From Oscillatoria sp. CS-180 (lineage in GTDB: Bacteria; Cyanobacteriota; Cyanobacteriia; Phormidesmidales; Phormidesmidaceae): 63,505 bases of DNA. The position numbers and the translations under genes are program-made. Below are positions 37,435 to 44,547 of this stretch, piece by piece (positions within the stretch are counted from its first letter, which is position 1; every line of letters begins with the position of its first letter). The notes under the pieces were generated by a model. The model was not told the DNA's origin. It saw only the letters and a list, made by a program, of their open reading frames with translations, and did no database searches. The stretch is taken from assembly GCF_028330965.1 (NCBI RefSeq), contig NZ_JAQMUB010000005.1:1-63505 (forward strand), written 5' to 3'.

Positions 37435-37938
37435 CTAGGTGAAGCTGAACTCGGTTAGGGCATTCAAAGCACTGGGCTGTTGTTCTTGAAGCTGGCGCAA
37501 GGCTTCCTTCGTTGATGGTCCGACGATGCCATCAATGGAACCGTGATAAACCCCTTGGCGATGCAGATAAGCTTGTAAGACCTTGTTTCTGCTCTGCAAA
37601 TCATTCCAAAAACTCTTAATCAAACCGTGACGAACCGAGCGTCGAAATTCGTCCTGTTGATTTTTGATGAAACTTTCATCAATGAGTCCCAAACGGTGAG
37701 CAACCAAATGGTCTCCCTCCTCTAGCCAGAAGTTTAAGACTGCATTTTCAGCTCCCATGTCAAGGATCTCGGCCATCCGATCCTGATCAGCATCAGTCAA
37801 GGTCGGCTTAAGCGCTAATTGGCAATACTCTAAAACAACATCCTTGTGTAGGTCGGATTCAGTTAATAAAGCAGACAGGCTTGGATCCGCAATGTCATCA
37901 TCAAAAGCCTCTGAGTAAATATCTGTAGTGTTCGTCAT
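37435..37938 (-). CDS. hypothetical protein with peptidoglycan-binding-like C-terminus
   Basis: About 167 residues from the ATG at 37938, which has AGGA eight bases before it; the frame runs open to 38037. The N-terminal 110 residues are acidic and helical (MTNTTDIYSEAFDDDIADP). The end (AYLHRQGVYHGSIDGIVGPS followed by TKEALRQLQ) matches the PG_binding_1 fold. It has no signal peptide, so it may be cytoplasmic and use the fold for another purpose. It is divergent from a sigma-factor-like gene with 400 bases between. Confidence 0.7.
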   Translation of the reverse strand: MTNTTDIYSEAFDDDIADPSLSALLTESDLHKDVVLEYCQLALKPTLTDADQDRMAEILDMGAENAVLNFWLEEGDHLVAHRLGLIDESFIKNQQDEFRRSVRHGLIKSFWNDLQSRNKVLQAYLHRQGVYHGSIDGIVGPSTKEALRQLQEQQPSALNALTEFSFT

Positions 37939-38343
37939 TGTTAAATTCCTAGGTGCGTTCCCGTCTTCTTGGGTTGTGAAGGCACAACTCGCTGTGTAGT
38001 TGTGTCTTCCAGAAGAAGTTTGTGACAAAAAAGTCATACCGAAATAATGGATAAGTTATAGAAAACCAACAATCCGGTATGGACTTGTGGACAACAGACT
38101 TGAATTCCGTTGCCAATCACGGGTTGTAGGCGCGATCGCATTGAAGACTGTCTTTATAAAATCCACATGATTTCTATGGTTTGTTATTACTATCTCGGAT
38201 AATCTCAAACCTTCCTAGGGGAATTTCCGTAACTTGAGCAGTTCTTGTTGTTTGTAAATGCGTGCCATCAATTTGATGAAGAACTGTCACATATCTCAGA
38301 TGAGTACCACTTAGTTGGTAGGAATCTAGCATCGGAAAATACT
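37939..38343. other. intergenic between two divergent genes
   Basis: Probable promoter region for both neighbours. It may be shorter on the right if the sigma-like gene uses the TTG at 38245. Nothing else recognised. Confidence 0.45.
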
Positions 38344-38970
38344 ATGTCCCACTCTGGAAACTCTAATGACGATAGGGAGCATCGTCTTCCTGGTTTTGAA
38401 GAGGAGCAAGATTGCTTTGACCAGGCGATCGAATCAATTTTGGGAAAGGAAAACCCAGCGGCTTATTCAGTATTTACAGCCATCAAACGAACAATCCGAC
38501 AATTTAAGCTCGACGTTGAGCCCCACGGGCTGTTGTTTGATGCTTATCTCCACGGCAAAAAAGCTTTGCAGCAGGGTAAAGAAATTCGCAACCCCAAAGC
38601 TTGGCTAAAAGGCACAGCCTATAACCTAGCACGTGAGAAGCACCGTAAGCGGAAAAAGACTTATGCCTATGCTCCTGAATTGATGGAGGTTATGTTCTCT
38701 GATGAGGATGATAGCCCAATGGAACGAGCCATTTTGGAGGAAGAGATCTTAGCTGTCTTTCAAGCTGTTCACCAGCTTCAGGAGGAAAAGCCAGATATCT
38801 ACCGGCTGATTCATCAGCGAGTGGTTGAGGAATTGTCATGGCAGGAAATCCAGTCTATTTATACCCGCGAAAATGGGGGACAAGACATTTCCGAAGCGAC
38901 GCTTCGCCAACGCTTTTCCAGAGGTCGTAAGTATCTACGCTCTATATTTCACAGAGTGATGACGGTTTAG
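38344..38970 (+). CDS. ECF sigma-factor-like protein
   Basis: 208 residues from the ATG at 38344; a TTG at 38245 would add 33. The stretch NPKAWLKGTAYNLAREKHRK resembles the end of region 2 of ECF sigma factors (NPxxWLxxIAxNLAxDxxR). The C-terminal LSWQEIQSIYTRE and SEATLRQRFSRGRKYLRSIF resemble a region 4 helix-turn-helix. The spacer is acidic. It is divergent enough that it may be a regulator that only shares the fold. Its divergent neighbour at 37435 could be a partner or target. Confidence 0.65.
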   Translation: MSHSGNSNDDREHRLPGFEEEQDCFDQAIESILGKENPAAYSVFTAIKRTIRQFKLDVEPHGLLFDAYLHGKKALQQGKEIRNPKAWLKGTAYNLAREKHRKRKKTYAYAPELMEVMFSDEDDSPMERAILEEEILAVFQAVHQLQEEKPDIYRLIHQRVVEELSWQEIQSIYTRENGGQDISEATLRQRFSRGRKYLRSIFHRVMTV

Positions 38971-39285
38971 TAGCATCGTTGCTCGTTAAGCAAACACTTC
39001 TAGACATCGACGAACAACGACCTCAATAGTCACAGTTCTCTGTAGATGATTTGAGTTTCACACATTCTCTTTGGACCAATTTCTTAGTGCTGAATTTAAG
39101 TTTTGCAAGTCTTATCGAGTAAGACTTATTGAAATTTGAGCTATGGCTAAGAATCTAGAAATCGGCGCTAGGAGCGTCTTGACGAGTTCTCCCTACCACG
39201 CGAGTCTTTTTCCAGTCACGTTTTGGAACAGTAAGCACAATTCAGTAAACGCGGACAAACAAATGCCTCTTAGAAGAATAGTGAA
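38971..39285. other. intergenic, nothing recognised
   Basis: 315 bases between converging genes. I see no strong terminator, RNA gene or repeat. Confidence 0.45.
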
Positions 39286-39726
39286 CTATTGAATGCCAGT
39301 CCCATACGCAATGACTTCAAACGCTACGATTCCATTCGCCGTTTGACCTCCGAGTTCTGAGGTTTCTAGACGAACATTGACCACTTGGCTAGCTCCCCAC
39401 TTCATGGCGTCTTCCTTCATTCGTAAAACGGCTTCTCTGCGCCCTCGCTCCATTAGCGTCTCGTAAACACTAATACGTCCCCCAAAGAGATTGAGCCAGA
39501 AGGCTACGAAGTTTTTGAAATAGTCAGACGATACGACGACGCTACCAACAAATAACTTAGCCCGATCCGCTTCAGGCATCGGGGTCTTGGCGCCAATACT
39601 AATAACGGGCAGCTGTCGGGTACGATATTCGCGATCGCTCAAATCATCGAAATGCTTCTTCTCGACGTAGGTACCAGCAAAAAAACCAACCACTAACAGC
39701 ACAGAGAAGATTAATAAAGTATCCAT
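39286..39726 (-). CDS. YbjQ/UPF0145 family protein with N-terminal membrane helix
   Basis: 146 residues. One N-terminal hydrophobic helix (LLIFSVLLVVGFFAGTYV), then a YbjQ-type domain: VGSVVVSSDYFKNFVAFWLN, ETLMERGRREAVLRMKEDA and GASQVVNVRLETSEL, where the family pattern is xxARxxAxxxMxxxAxxxGAnAVVgvr. YbjQ proteins form beta-rich pentamers of unclear function and were once annotated as heavy-metal binding. It follows a paralogue by five bases. Confidence 0.8.
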   Translation of the reverse strand: MDTLLIFSVLLVVGFFAGTYVEKKHFDDLSDREYRTRQLPVISIGAKTPMPEADRAKLFVGSVVVSSDYFKNFVAFWLNLFGGRISVYETLMERGRREAVLRMKEDAMKWGASQVVNVRLETSELGGQTANGIVAFEVIAYGTGIQ

Positions 39727-39731
39727 GAGCG

Positions 39732-40082
39732 CTAATCAATCTGCACGGCGGTGCCATAAACAAAGAGTTCTGCTGCGCCCTGAGTTAAAGAAGACGTTGC
39801 AAATCGAATATTGACGATCGCATTAGCCCCTTTTTTGCTAGCATCCTGCATCATGCGCTGAGTTGCTTCGTTACGCGCCTCTTGCAGCAGTTCGGTATAG
39901 CCCTTCAGTTCACCCCCAACCAGGTTTTTAAGCCCTGCTGCAATGTCACGCCCCACGTTTTTGGCGCGAACGGTGCTTCCCTGCACCAGCCCTAAATGCT
40001 TCACAATCGTATGACCGGGAACACCCTCCAGCGTAGTCAGCAACATTCGATTAGAGCGAGAAAGCGGAGGTCTGTCATTCAT
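39732..40082 (-). CDS. YbjQ/UPF0145 family protein
   Basis: 116 residues, soluble. It opens with LLTTLEGVPGHTIVKHLGLV and has the core LLQEARNEATQRMMQDASKK and GANAIVNIRFATSSL, the standard YbjQ layout. First gene of a tandem pair with a membrane-anchored paralogue five bases downstream. The two may assemble together, the second acting as the anchor; that is inference. Confidence 0.85.
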   Translation of the reverse strand: MNDRPPLSRSNRMLLTTLEGVPGHTIVKHLGLVQGSTVRAKNVGRDIAAGLKNLVGGELKGYTELLQEARNEATQRMMQDASKKGANAIVNIRFATSSLTQGAAELFVYGTAVQID

Positions 40083-40464
40083 AGGAGATCCTCAAAGGGT
40101 GCGTCGCTGGTTGATTCTAGCCAGGAATGTTCAGGCTGTTTCCGTTCCATAGGAATTTTTTCAGGTTATGGATAGATGCCTAATCCGTAAGCTCCCTTCA
40201 GCTGATTGAACTGATGGTTGTGAACGGAACATTACATCACATGCCGGTTCCGTTAGGTCAGACGGCGAACCATCTGGTGATGCGCTAGGCACTTGGATGC
40301 AGCGGATGCATGAGCTTAGAGGGTTAAAGCTATGATCCCTATGCATATGCCCATATATGTCTATGGGTAGACGAAGATTGCTAACCCCCGTATGGGCGAT
40401 CGCAATCAATAGGTCGCTATGATTTTGGGAAGCTTTACACCTCCTATATGTCGAGCATTTTCGT
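40083..40464. other. divergent promoter region with a repeat copy
   Basis: 382 bases between the YbjQ pair and the methylglyoxal synthase fusion gene. It contains the repeat at 40241-40290 and HIP1 near 40397. No gene. Confidence 0.5.
40241..40290 (+). repeat. interspersed repeat family copy
   Basis: GCCGGTTCCGTTAGGTCAGA followed by CGGCGAACCATCTGGTG, matching the right two-thirds of the family. Confidence 0.65.
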
Positions 40465-41745
40465 ATGTCTAACTACATTGCCCTCATCGCCCATGACAGC
40501 AAGAAAGATGACATGGTGGCTTTGGTACATCGACGCTACAGCACTTTTGCCAACTATCGTCTAATTGCGACGGGAACAACTGGGCAGCGCATTCATAAAG
40601 CAACTGAGCTAGACGTTGAGCAAATGGTTTCAGGGCCATTAGGTGGGGATATTCAGGTTTCTGCCAAAGTTGTGGACGGAGATGTAGCTGCGGTCATCTT
40701 TCTCCTTGATCCGCTTAATGCTCAGCCCCACGAGCCAGATATTCAGGCTCTGCTGAGAGTGTGTGAAGTCTACAACGTTCCTCTGGCAACTAACATAGCG
40801 ACAGCAGAGGCCGTTCTTACACAATTACAGAAATTCCGCAGAGGTGCTCTGATTTTCAACCCGGTATCAGGCCAAGGAAATCCTGATCAGGATTTAACCG
40901 TCATTCGGCGATTGCTGGAACCTCAAGTACAGCTTAGTGTCGTATTAACGAACGAAAATGAAGATCCCGCTGAGCAAGCCAAAGCTGCGATCGCGAAAGG
41001 AGCCGAACTGATTGTTGCCTCTGGAGGAGATGGCACAGTTTCTGCGGTAGCCGCAGCTTTAACCGAAACCGACATTCCTTTAGGCCTGATTCCGCGTGGC
41101 ACAGCTAATGCCTTTGCCAATGCACTGGGCATTCCTACTGATATTCGCTCGGCCTGTGGCACCATTCTTGCAGGTAATACTCTCATCGTCGATGCCGCTC
41201 GCTGCAACGGCAAACCCTATGTTTTGTTGGCCGGTATTGGTTTCGAAGCTGAAATGGTAGATCGCGCCAATCGAGAACTGAAGAATCGACTCGGTGTTCT
41301 CGCCTATCTGTTTGCCGGCGTTCAACAGTTTCAAGAGCAGACAGCTTTCAAGGCAGTCATTGATATTGAAGGCGAGCTAACCGAAGTAGAAACAGGAACT
41401 ATCACCGTTGCCAATGCTGCACCTGCAACATCTGTTTTGGCTCAAGGCTTTGGAGAGGTTGTCTTCGATGATGGTCTGTTAGATGTCACTATCGCTACGC
41501 TGAAAACACGACTTCAAGGACTCAACGCAATCACTAGCCTATTTGCCTCTGCCTTAGTGAATACGCCCACTCAGCGAGATGACATCATCCGTCTCCGGAC
41601 CCGACGTCTTAAGATCACGACTGAACCACCGCAAAAGCTTGTTGTTGATGGAGAGATCTTGACTGCCCCCTCAGTTGAACTTGAATGCTTACCTAAAGCC
41701 CTAACAGTACTAGCCCCTCTTGCCACTCAAAATTCCGCTAAATAA
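40465..41745 (+). CDS. methylglyoxal synthase / diacylglycerol kinase-type fusion
   Basis: 426 residues with two complete domains. Residues 1-125 are a methylglyoxal synthase: IALIAHDSKKDDMVALV, ATGTTGQRI, SGPLGGDIQ with the catalytic Asp, and LDPLNAQPHEPDIQALLR with the His. It converts dihydroxyacetone phosphate to methylglyoxal and phosphate. Residues about 128-415 are a YegS-type lipid kinase catalytic domain: LIFNPVSGQGN, VVASGGDGT-like (IVASGGDGTVSAVAAAL), IPRGTANAFANALG. The lipid kinase could phosphorylate diacylglycerol or a related lipid. The fusion links central carbon overflow with lipid phosphate chemistry. Confidence 0.9.
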   Translation: MSNYIALIAHDSKKDDMVALVHRRYSTFANYRLIATGTTGQRIHKATELDVEQMVSGPLGGDIQVSAKVVDGDVAAVIFLLDPLNAQPHEPDIQALLRVCEVYNVPLATNIATAEAVLTQLQKFRRGALIFNPVSGQGNPDQDLTVIRRLLEPQVQLSVVLTNENEDPAEQAKAAIAKGAELIVASGGDGTVSAVAAALTETDIPLGLIPRGTANAFANALGIPTDIRSACGTILAGNTLIVDAARCNGKPYVLLAGIGFEAEMVDRANRELKNRLGVLAYLFAGVQQFQEQTAFKAVIDIEGELTEVETGTITVANAAPATSVLAQGFGEVVFDDGLLDVTIATLKTRLQGLNAITSLFASALVNTPTQRDDIIRLRTRRLKITTEPPQKLVVDGEILTAPSVELECLPKALTVLAPLATQNSAK

Positions 41746-41820
41746 ACTCCACACTTCATCTGAGAGGATGGGTGTAGGACGTTCTACAACTTACATATAG
41801 TCCCCTGAATTTCACAGCCA

Positions 41821-41868
41821 GATGGTTGGTTACCTTGGCCTAATGGAATTGGCGACAGCCATATCATT
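41821..41868 (-). repeat. interspersed repeat family copy, inverted
   Basis: On the minus strand it reads ATGGCTGTCGCCAATTCCAT then TAGGCCAAGGTAACCAACCA, the family pattern in reverse orientation. Confidence 0.65.
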
Positions 41869-41894
41869 GGTTTGTGGACTACCGCTAGGTCTAA

Positions 41895-41960
41895 CTAGTA
41901 CCGCTACGCAGAATTCAAAATACCCTTTGGGAAGGGCAAAGCCCTACAAAATTGAGAATT
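41895..41960 (+). repeat. composite repeat copy A
   Basis: CTAGTACCGCTACGC, GAATTCAAAATACCC and GGGAAGGGCAAAGCCCTACA match 53043-53140 in the same order; copy B carries extra bases between the blocks. AGGGCAAAGCCCT can form a small hairpin. Confidence 0.75.
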
Positions 41961-42060
41961 CAAAACTATAGCGGCATGCACTTGCATCAAGCACACCCTA
42001 TTCCCTGCTCCCTTAAGACACTGAGATGTACTTGAACCCAGCTGCACAGGGCTATAAGGC

Positions 42061-42110
42061 AGATCAGCTTTCCTAGTGTTTTGAATGGTGAGCCTATTTC
42101 TGCCGTCGTG
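42061..42110 (+). repeat. composite repeat copy A, right block
   Basis: Aligns without gaps to 53176-53225 at 36 of 50 positions by my count (shared TGAATGGTGA). Confidence 0.6.
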
Positions 42111-42185
42111 TACTAGACTCCAGACGTTGACGCCTTCAAATTCACCTGCTAGCCTTAAGTAACACACATTTAATTTGATAGCTAT

Positions 42186-42245
42186 ATGCTTTTCAGCGCA
42201 GAGCAGTTTTACTTTTGGTTTTTTGAGGAGGTTCACCAGTGGTGA
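42186..42245 (+). CDS. aromatic leader peptide 1 of the DAHP synthase gene
   Basis: Nineteen codons reading MLFSAEQFYFWFFEEVHQW then TGA. Eight of 19 residues are aromatic, six of them consecutive (Phe-Tyr-Phe-Trp-Phe-Phe, 42207-42224). The last codons contain GGTTCACCAG (42230-42239), perfectly complementary to CTGGTGAACC (42267-42276), which overlaps the 5' arm of the terminator at 42273-42300. A ribosome stalled for charged Phe-, Tyr- or Trp-tRNA at the aromatic run would leave this arm free for antitermination; one reaching the stop would cover it. No clear Shine-Dalgarno site is seen. Confidence 0.8.
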   Translation: MLFSAEQFYFWFFEEVHQW

Positions 42246-42276
42246 GTTAGCTTTTGCTGAAATCCTCTGGTGAACC
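42230..42276 (+). promoter_or_regulatory. antiterminator 1
   Basis: Ten-base perfect pairing of 42230-42239 with 42267-42276. The downstream arm shares AACC (42273-42276) with terminator 1, so the two structures exclude each other. Confidence 0.78.
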
Positions 42277-42300
42277 GCAGACAACGCTCTGCGGTTTTTT
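42273..42300 (+). terminator. attenuator terminator 1
   Basis: AACCGCAGA pairs with TCTGCGGTT (nine perfect pairs, loop CAACGC), followed by a T-run. Lies 27 bases after the stop of leader peptide 1 and about 300 bases before the DAHP synthase start. Confidence 0.88.
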
Positions 42301-42328
42301 CGTTTTCATGGCAATTTTGGTCATCATC

Positions 42329-42397
42329 ATGTGTTTCTCCGCCTTGGCCTACTGGTTTTTTAGCTTTTACTTTTTCACTGGGACACGCTCCGGGTGA
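42329..42397 (+). CDS. aromatic leader peptide 2 of the DAHP synthase gene
   Basis: Twenty-two codons from the ATG at 42329: MCFSALA, then YWFFSFYFF, then TGTRSG and TGA. Nine residues are aromatic. The N-terminus shares MxFSA with leader peptide 1, which supports this start over the in-frame ATG at 42308. The closing codons CGC TCC GGG (42386-42394) are perfectly complementary to CCCGGAGCG (42423-42431), which overlaps the 5' arm of terminator 2. It could alternatively be a tiny membrane protein from the 42308 start, but the terminator geometry argues for a leader. Confidence 0.78.
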   Translation: MCFSALAYWFFSFYFFTGTRSG

Positions 42398-42431
42398 CTA
42401 GGCTGATATGGCCCTGCAACCCCCCGGAGCG
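42386..42431 (+). promoter_or_regulatory. antiterminator 2
   Basis: Nine-base perfect pairing of 42386-42394 with 42423-42431. The downstream arm shares CCCGG with terminator 2. Same logic as antiterminator 1 with unrelated sequence. Confidence 0.75.
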
Positions 42432-42453
42432 CCAAAGCGACCGGGGGGTTTTT
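42418..42453 (+). terminator. attenuator terminator 2
   Basis: AACCCCCCGG pairs with CCGGGGGGTT (ten pairs, very GC-rich), followed by TTT to 42453. It starts 21 bases after the stop of leader peptide 2. Confidence 0.9.
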
Positions 42454-42489
42454 AATAGGCGCCCAACAGCATCCGGGTGTTTGCCCCAT

Positions 42490-42540
42490 GGCCAGATGGC
42501 TCGCCGGCTTGCCCTAACGAAACTGGCGACAGCCGTAACA
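42490..42540 (-). repeat. interspersed repeat family copy, inverted
   Basis: On the minus strand it reads TACGGCTGTCGCCAGTTTCG then TTAGGGCAAGCCGGCGAGCC. It sits between terminator 2 and the DAHP synthase start. Confidence 0.75.
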
Positions 42541-42600
42541 CCAAAGTTCATTCTGGATTACCCAACATCATTCCACACTAATTAATAAGGAACCGAATCC

Positions 42601-43458
42601 ATGCAAGATGCAAAGCTCACCGTCAAATCACATACCGCTCATCGATCTGTCATCGCTTTGTCCGATCGCGTCACTGTGGGCGGTGACGATCTCTTGATGA
42701 TTGGCGGGCCTTGCTCCGTCGAAAGCCTAGAACAGATGGAGACTATAGCAACTCGTCTCGGGAACACAACTATTCAGGCTCTCCGAGGCGGCGTTTACAA
42801 GCCCCGCACCTCCCCCTATGCATTTCAGGGACTTGGAGAGGCGGGGCTTGCCATTTTGGACCGCATCCGGCGTCTCTACTCTATTCCCGTCATTACTGAG
42901 GTGATGGCTATTCATCAAATTGAGGCGATCGCAGCCCATGCTGATGTGCTGCAAATTGGTAGCCGCAACATGCAAAACTTCGATCTGCTCAAAGCGGTAG
43001 GACAAGTCGATAAGCCTGTTGTTCTGAAGCGTGGGCTTGCTGCAACAATCCAGGAGTTCATCATGGCGGCTGAATACATCATGAGCCATGGCAACTCAAA
43101 TGTGATTCTATGCGAACGAGGTATCCGCAGCTTCGATAGCTATACCCGCAACGTGTTGGATTTGGGAGCGGTGGTAGCTCTGAAACAGCTCACTCATCTG
43201 CCCGTCATTGTTGATCCTAGTCATGCGGCTGGAAAGCGAGAGTTGGTACCCGATTTAGCGCGGGCGGCGATCGCGGCAGGTGCCGATGGCCTCATGATTG
43301 AGTGCCATCCTGTTCCTGAGGAATCAGTGTCGGATGCCCGCCAAGCGCTGTCATTGGAAGACATGGCAGCTTTGGTAGATAGTCTGCATCCCATTGCTAC
43401 AGCCATCGGACGACGGATTCCGACAGTTCAGGAAACTCGCGAACCTGTCTTGTTCTAG
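42601..43458 (+). CDS. aroF: DAHP synthase (3-deoxy-7-phosphoheptulonate synthase), short type I-beta
   Basis: 285 residues. First step of the shikimate pathway: phosphoenolpyruvate plus erythrose 4-phosphate. Motifs are IGGPCSVES, RGGVYKPRTSPYAFQG, ITEVM, QIGSRNMQNFDLLKAVG, VLKRG, VILCERGIRSF, DPSHAAGKR and MIECHP, all of the AroAI-beta/KDO8P-synthase-like group. Only about 25 residues precede the barrel, so the ferredoxin-like regulatory domain of longer members is absent and no chorismate mutase domain is attached. AAGGA is ten bases before the ATG. Two aromatic leader peptides with terminators precede it. A terminator follows at 43599. Confidence 0.93.
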   Translation: MQDAKLTVKSHTAHRSVIALSDRVTVGGDDLLMIGGPCSVESLEQMETIATRLGNTTIQALRGGVYKPRTSPYAFQGLGEAGLAILDRIRRLYSIPVITEVMAIHQIEAIAAHADVLQIGSRNMQNFDLLKAVGQVDKPVVLKRGLAATIQEFIMAAEYIMSHGNSNVILCERGIRSFDSYTRNVLDLGAVVALKQLTHLPVIVDPSHAAGKRELVPDLARAAIAAGADGLMIECHPVPEESVSDARQALSLEDMAALVDSLHPIATAIGRRIPTVQETREPVLF

Positions 43459-43598
43459 GGCGGATCGTCAATTGATGCCAAGAGCCTTGTGGAATAAGCA
43501 TCACCGCGCCTGCCTCAGATTCATAAACTGGGGACTGAAACCCTTGGTGCTGAAGCATTGCAGATCTAAATGATGACAGGCCCGTTCATTCACAGATA

Positions 43599-43641
43599 AA
43601 AGAACACCGCAGCATCGTACTTCAACGCTGCGGTGTTCTTT
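43599..43641. terminator. bidirectional terminator after aroF
   Basis: AAAGAACACCGCAGC and GCTGCGGTGTTCTTT form a 15-base perfect stem with a 13-base loop. It also serves the converging gene that ends at 43681. Confidence 0.9.
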
Positions 43642-43680
43642 ATGGTCAGAAAAGGCAGTTGTTGATAATCGACCAGCTGC

Positions 43681-43899
43681 TTAATAGCTATCGTCAGAAT
43701 CGACATTCTTCAAGGTCATCAAATGGTTAGCATCATCAAGGCGATCAGCGATCGCTTGTCTAACCTCAACATCGATATCTAAGTCCGCAAGGACTTCAAC
43801 AGCACTCTGCCGATATTCAGCACTATGAGTCGTATCGGCCTGATCTAACTTTTTCAAGTTCTCATAGACTTCATCTGGAGAGAGATGAGTGTGAGTCAT
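43681..43899 (-). CDS. small acidic helical protein
   Basis: 72 residues, not recognised. Predicted mostly helical (LSPDEVYENLKKLDQAD, VRQAIADRLDDANHL) and acidic, no membrane segment. GAGGA is seven bases before the ATG, so translation is likely. Alone between aroF and gltB. Confidence 0.6.
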   Translation of the reverse strand: MTHTHLSPDEVYENLKKLDQADTTHSAEYRQSAVEVLADLDIDVEVRQAIADRLDDANHLMTLKNVDSDDSY

Positions 43900-44547
43900 A
43901 AGATTGTCCTCTATCGTTTGGAGTAAATTTAGCCAGGGAACAGAGGTCGCTAATAGCTAGCCTGCATTCTAGAGTGCGAAGATGCCTTGAGTGTTCCCAT
44001 CCGAAGTCTCTTTGCATGAAATTCACTCAGACTGGCTAATTATTCAGACCCGTTTAGGGTCTGCGCTATTGTCTTTCAGTTTTGATCCTGAGGCTGGCTA
44101 CGGAGACGAACCGTCACAGTTGCGAAAAAATTGATGGGTTTGTTCACGGCGCTTGAGAATTTTTGAAGCGTTATCGGTTGAATTGTTAAGAACACTGCTC
44201 AATTTCTTTAACCTCGTCTTATTCCGATTGTTAGCTGCACCGTGAAGCGAATACCCCTGTCTAACAGTAAATGGCTTCTGAATTTTGATGAATTTTCATG
44301 AACGTCATATCAAATCCTTGCCTATCTTTGCCTAAAAATTGACGATAAATCTCAAGAAGTCATGGCTTTACTAAGAAATAATTCAAGCTTCTGGGGAATA
44401 TCTGACGATTTTCTTAAGGGCAGCGTAAAAAGCATTTTTTTCGACAGATAATCCACGCAAACGTTAGCGATCGCTGCGTAAACCACGAACACTAAAATTC
44501 ATCATCGTGGTGTTTTTTCCTGTGATGTTTTCAGGCCAATAAACAGA
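43900..44547. other. gltB upstream region
   Basis: 650 bases. A small hairpin CAGACCC-GTTTA-GGGTCTG is at 44045-44063. I searched for an NtcA site (GTA-N8-TAC) and found none on the plus strand. No gene recognised. Confidence 0.5.

Larger units (their letters stand above)
41746..42185. other. aroF upstream region built of repeats
   Basis: 440 bases composed largely of repeat material (41821-42110) shared with 52990-53225. The promoter for the DAHP-synthase leader should lie at its right end. TTGACG at 42127 is a possible -35, but no good -10 follows at normal spacing. Confidence 0.5.

Noticed and set aside
42308-42397. Leader peptide 2 read from the upstream ATG as a 29-residue membrane protein
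   Set aside because: It is possible by hydrophobicity, but the shared MxFSA start with peptide 1, the aromatic run and the terminator/antiterminator geometry fit a leader better. I keep the shorter frame.
43900-44547. Possible NtcA site upstream of gltB
   Set aside because: Every GTA I inspected lacks TAC eight bases later; the closest, in the last 80 bases, ends ACA.
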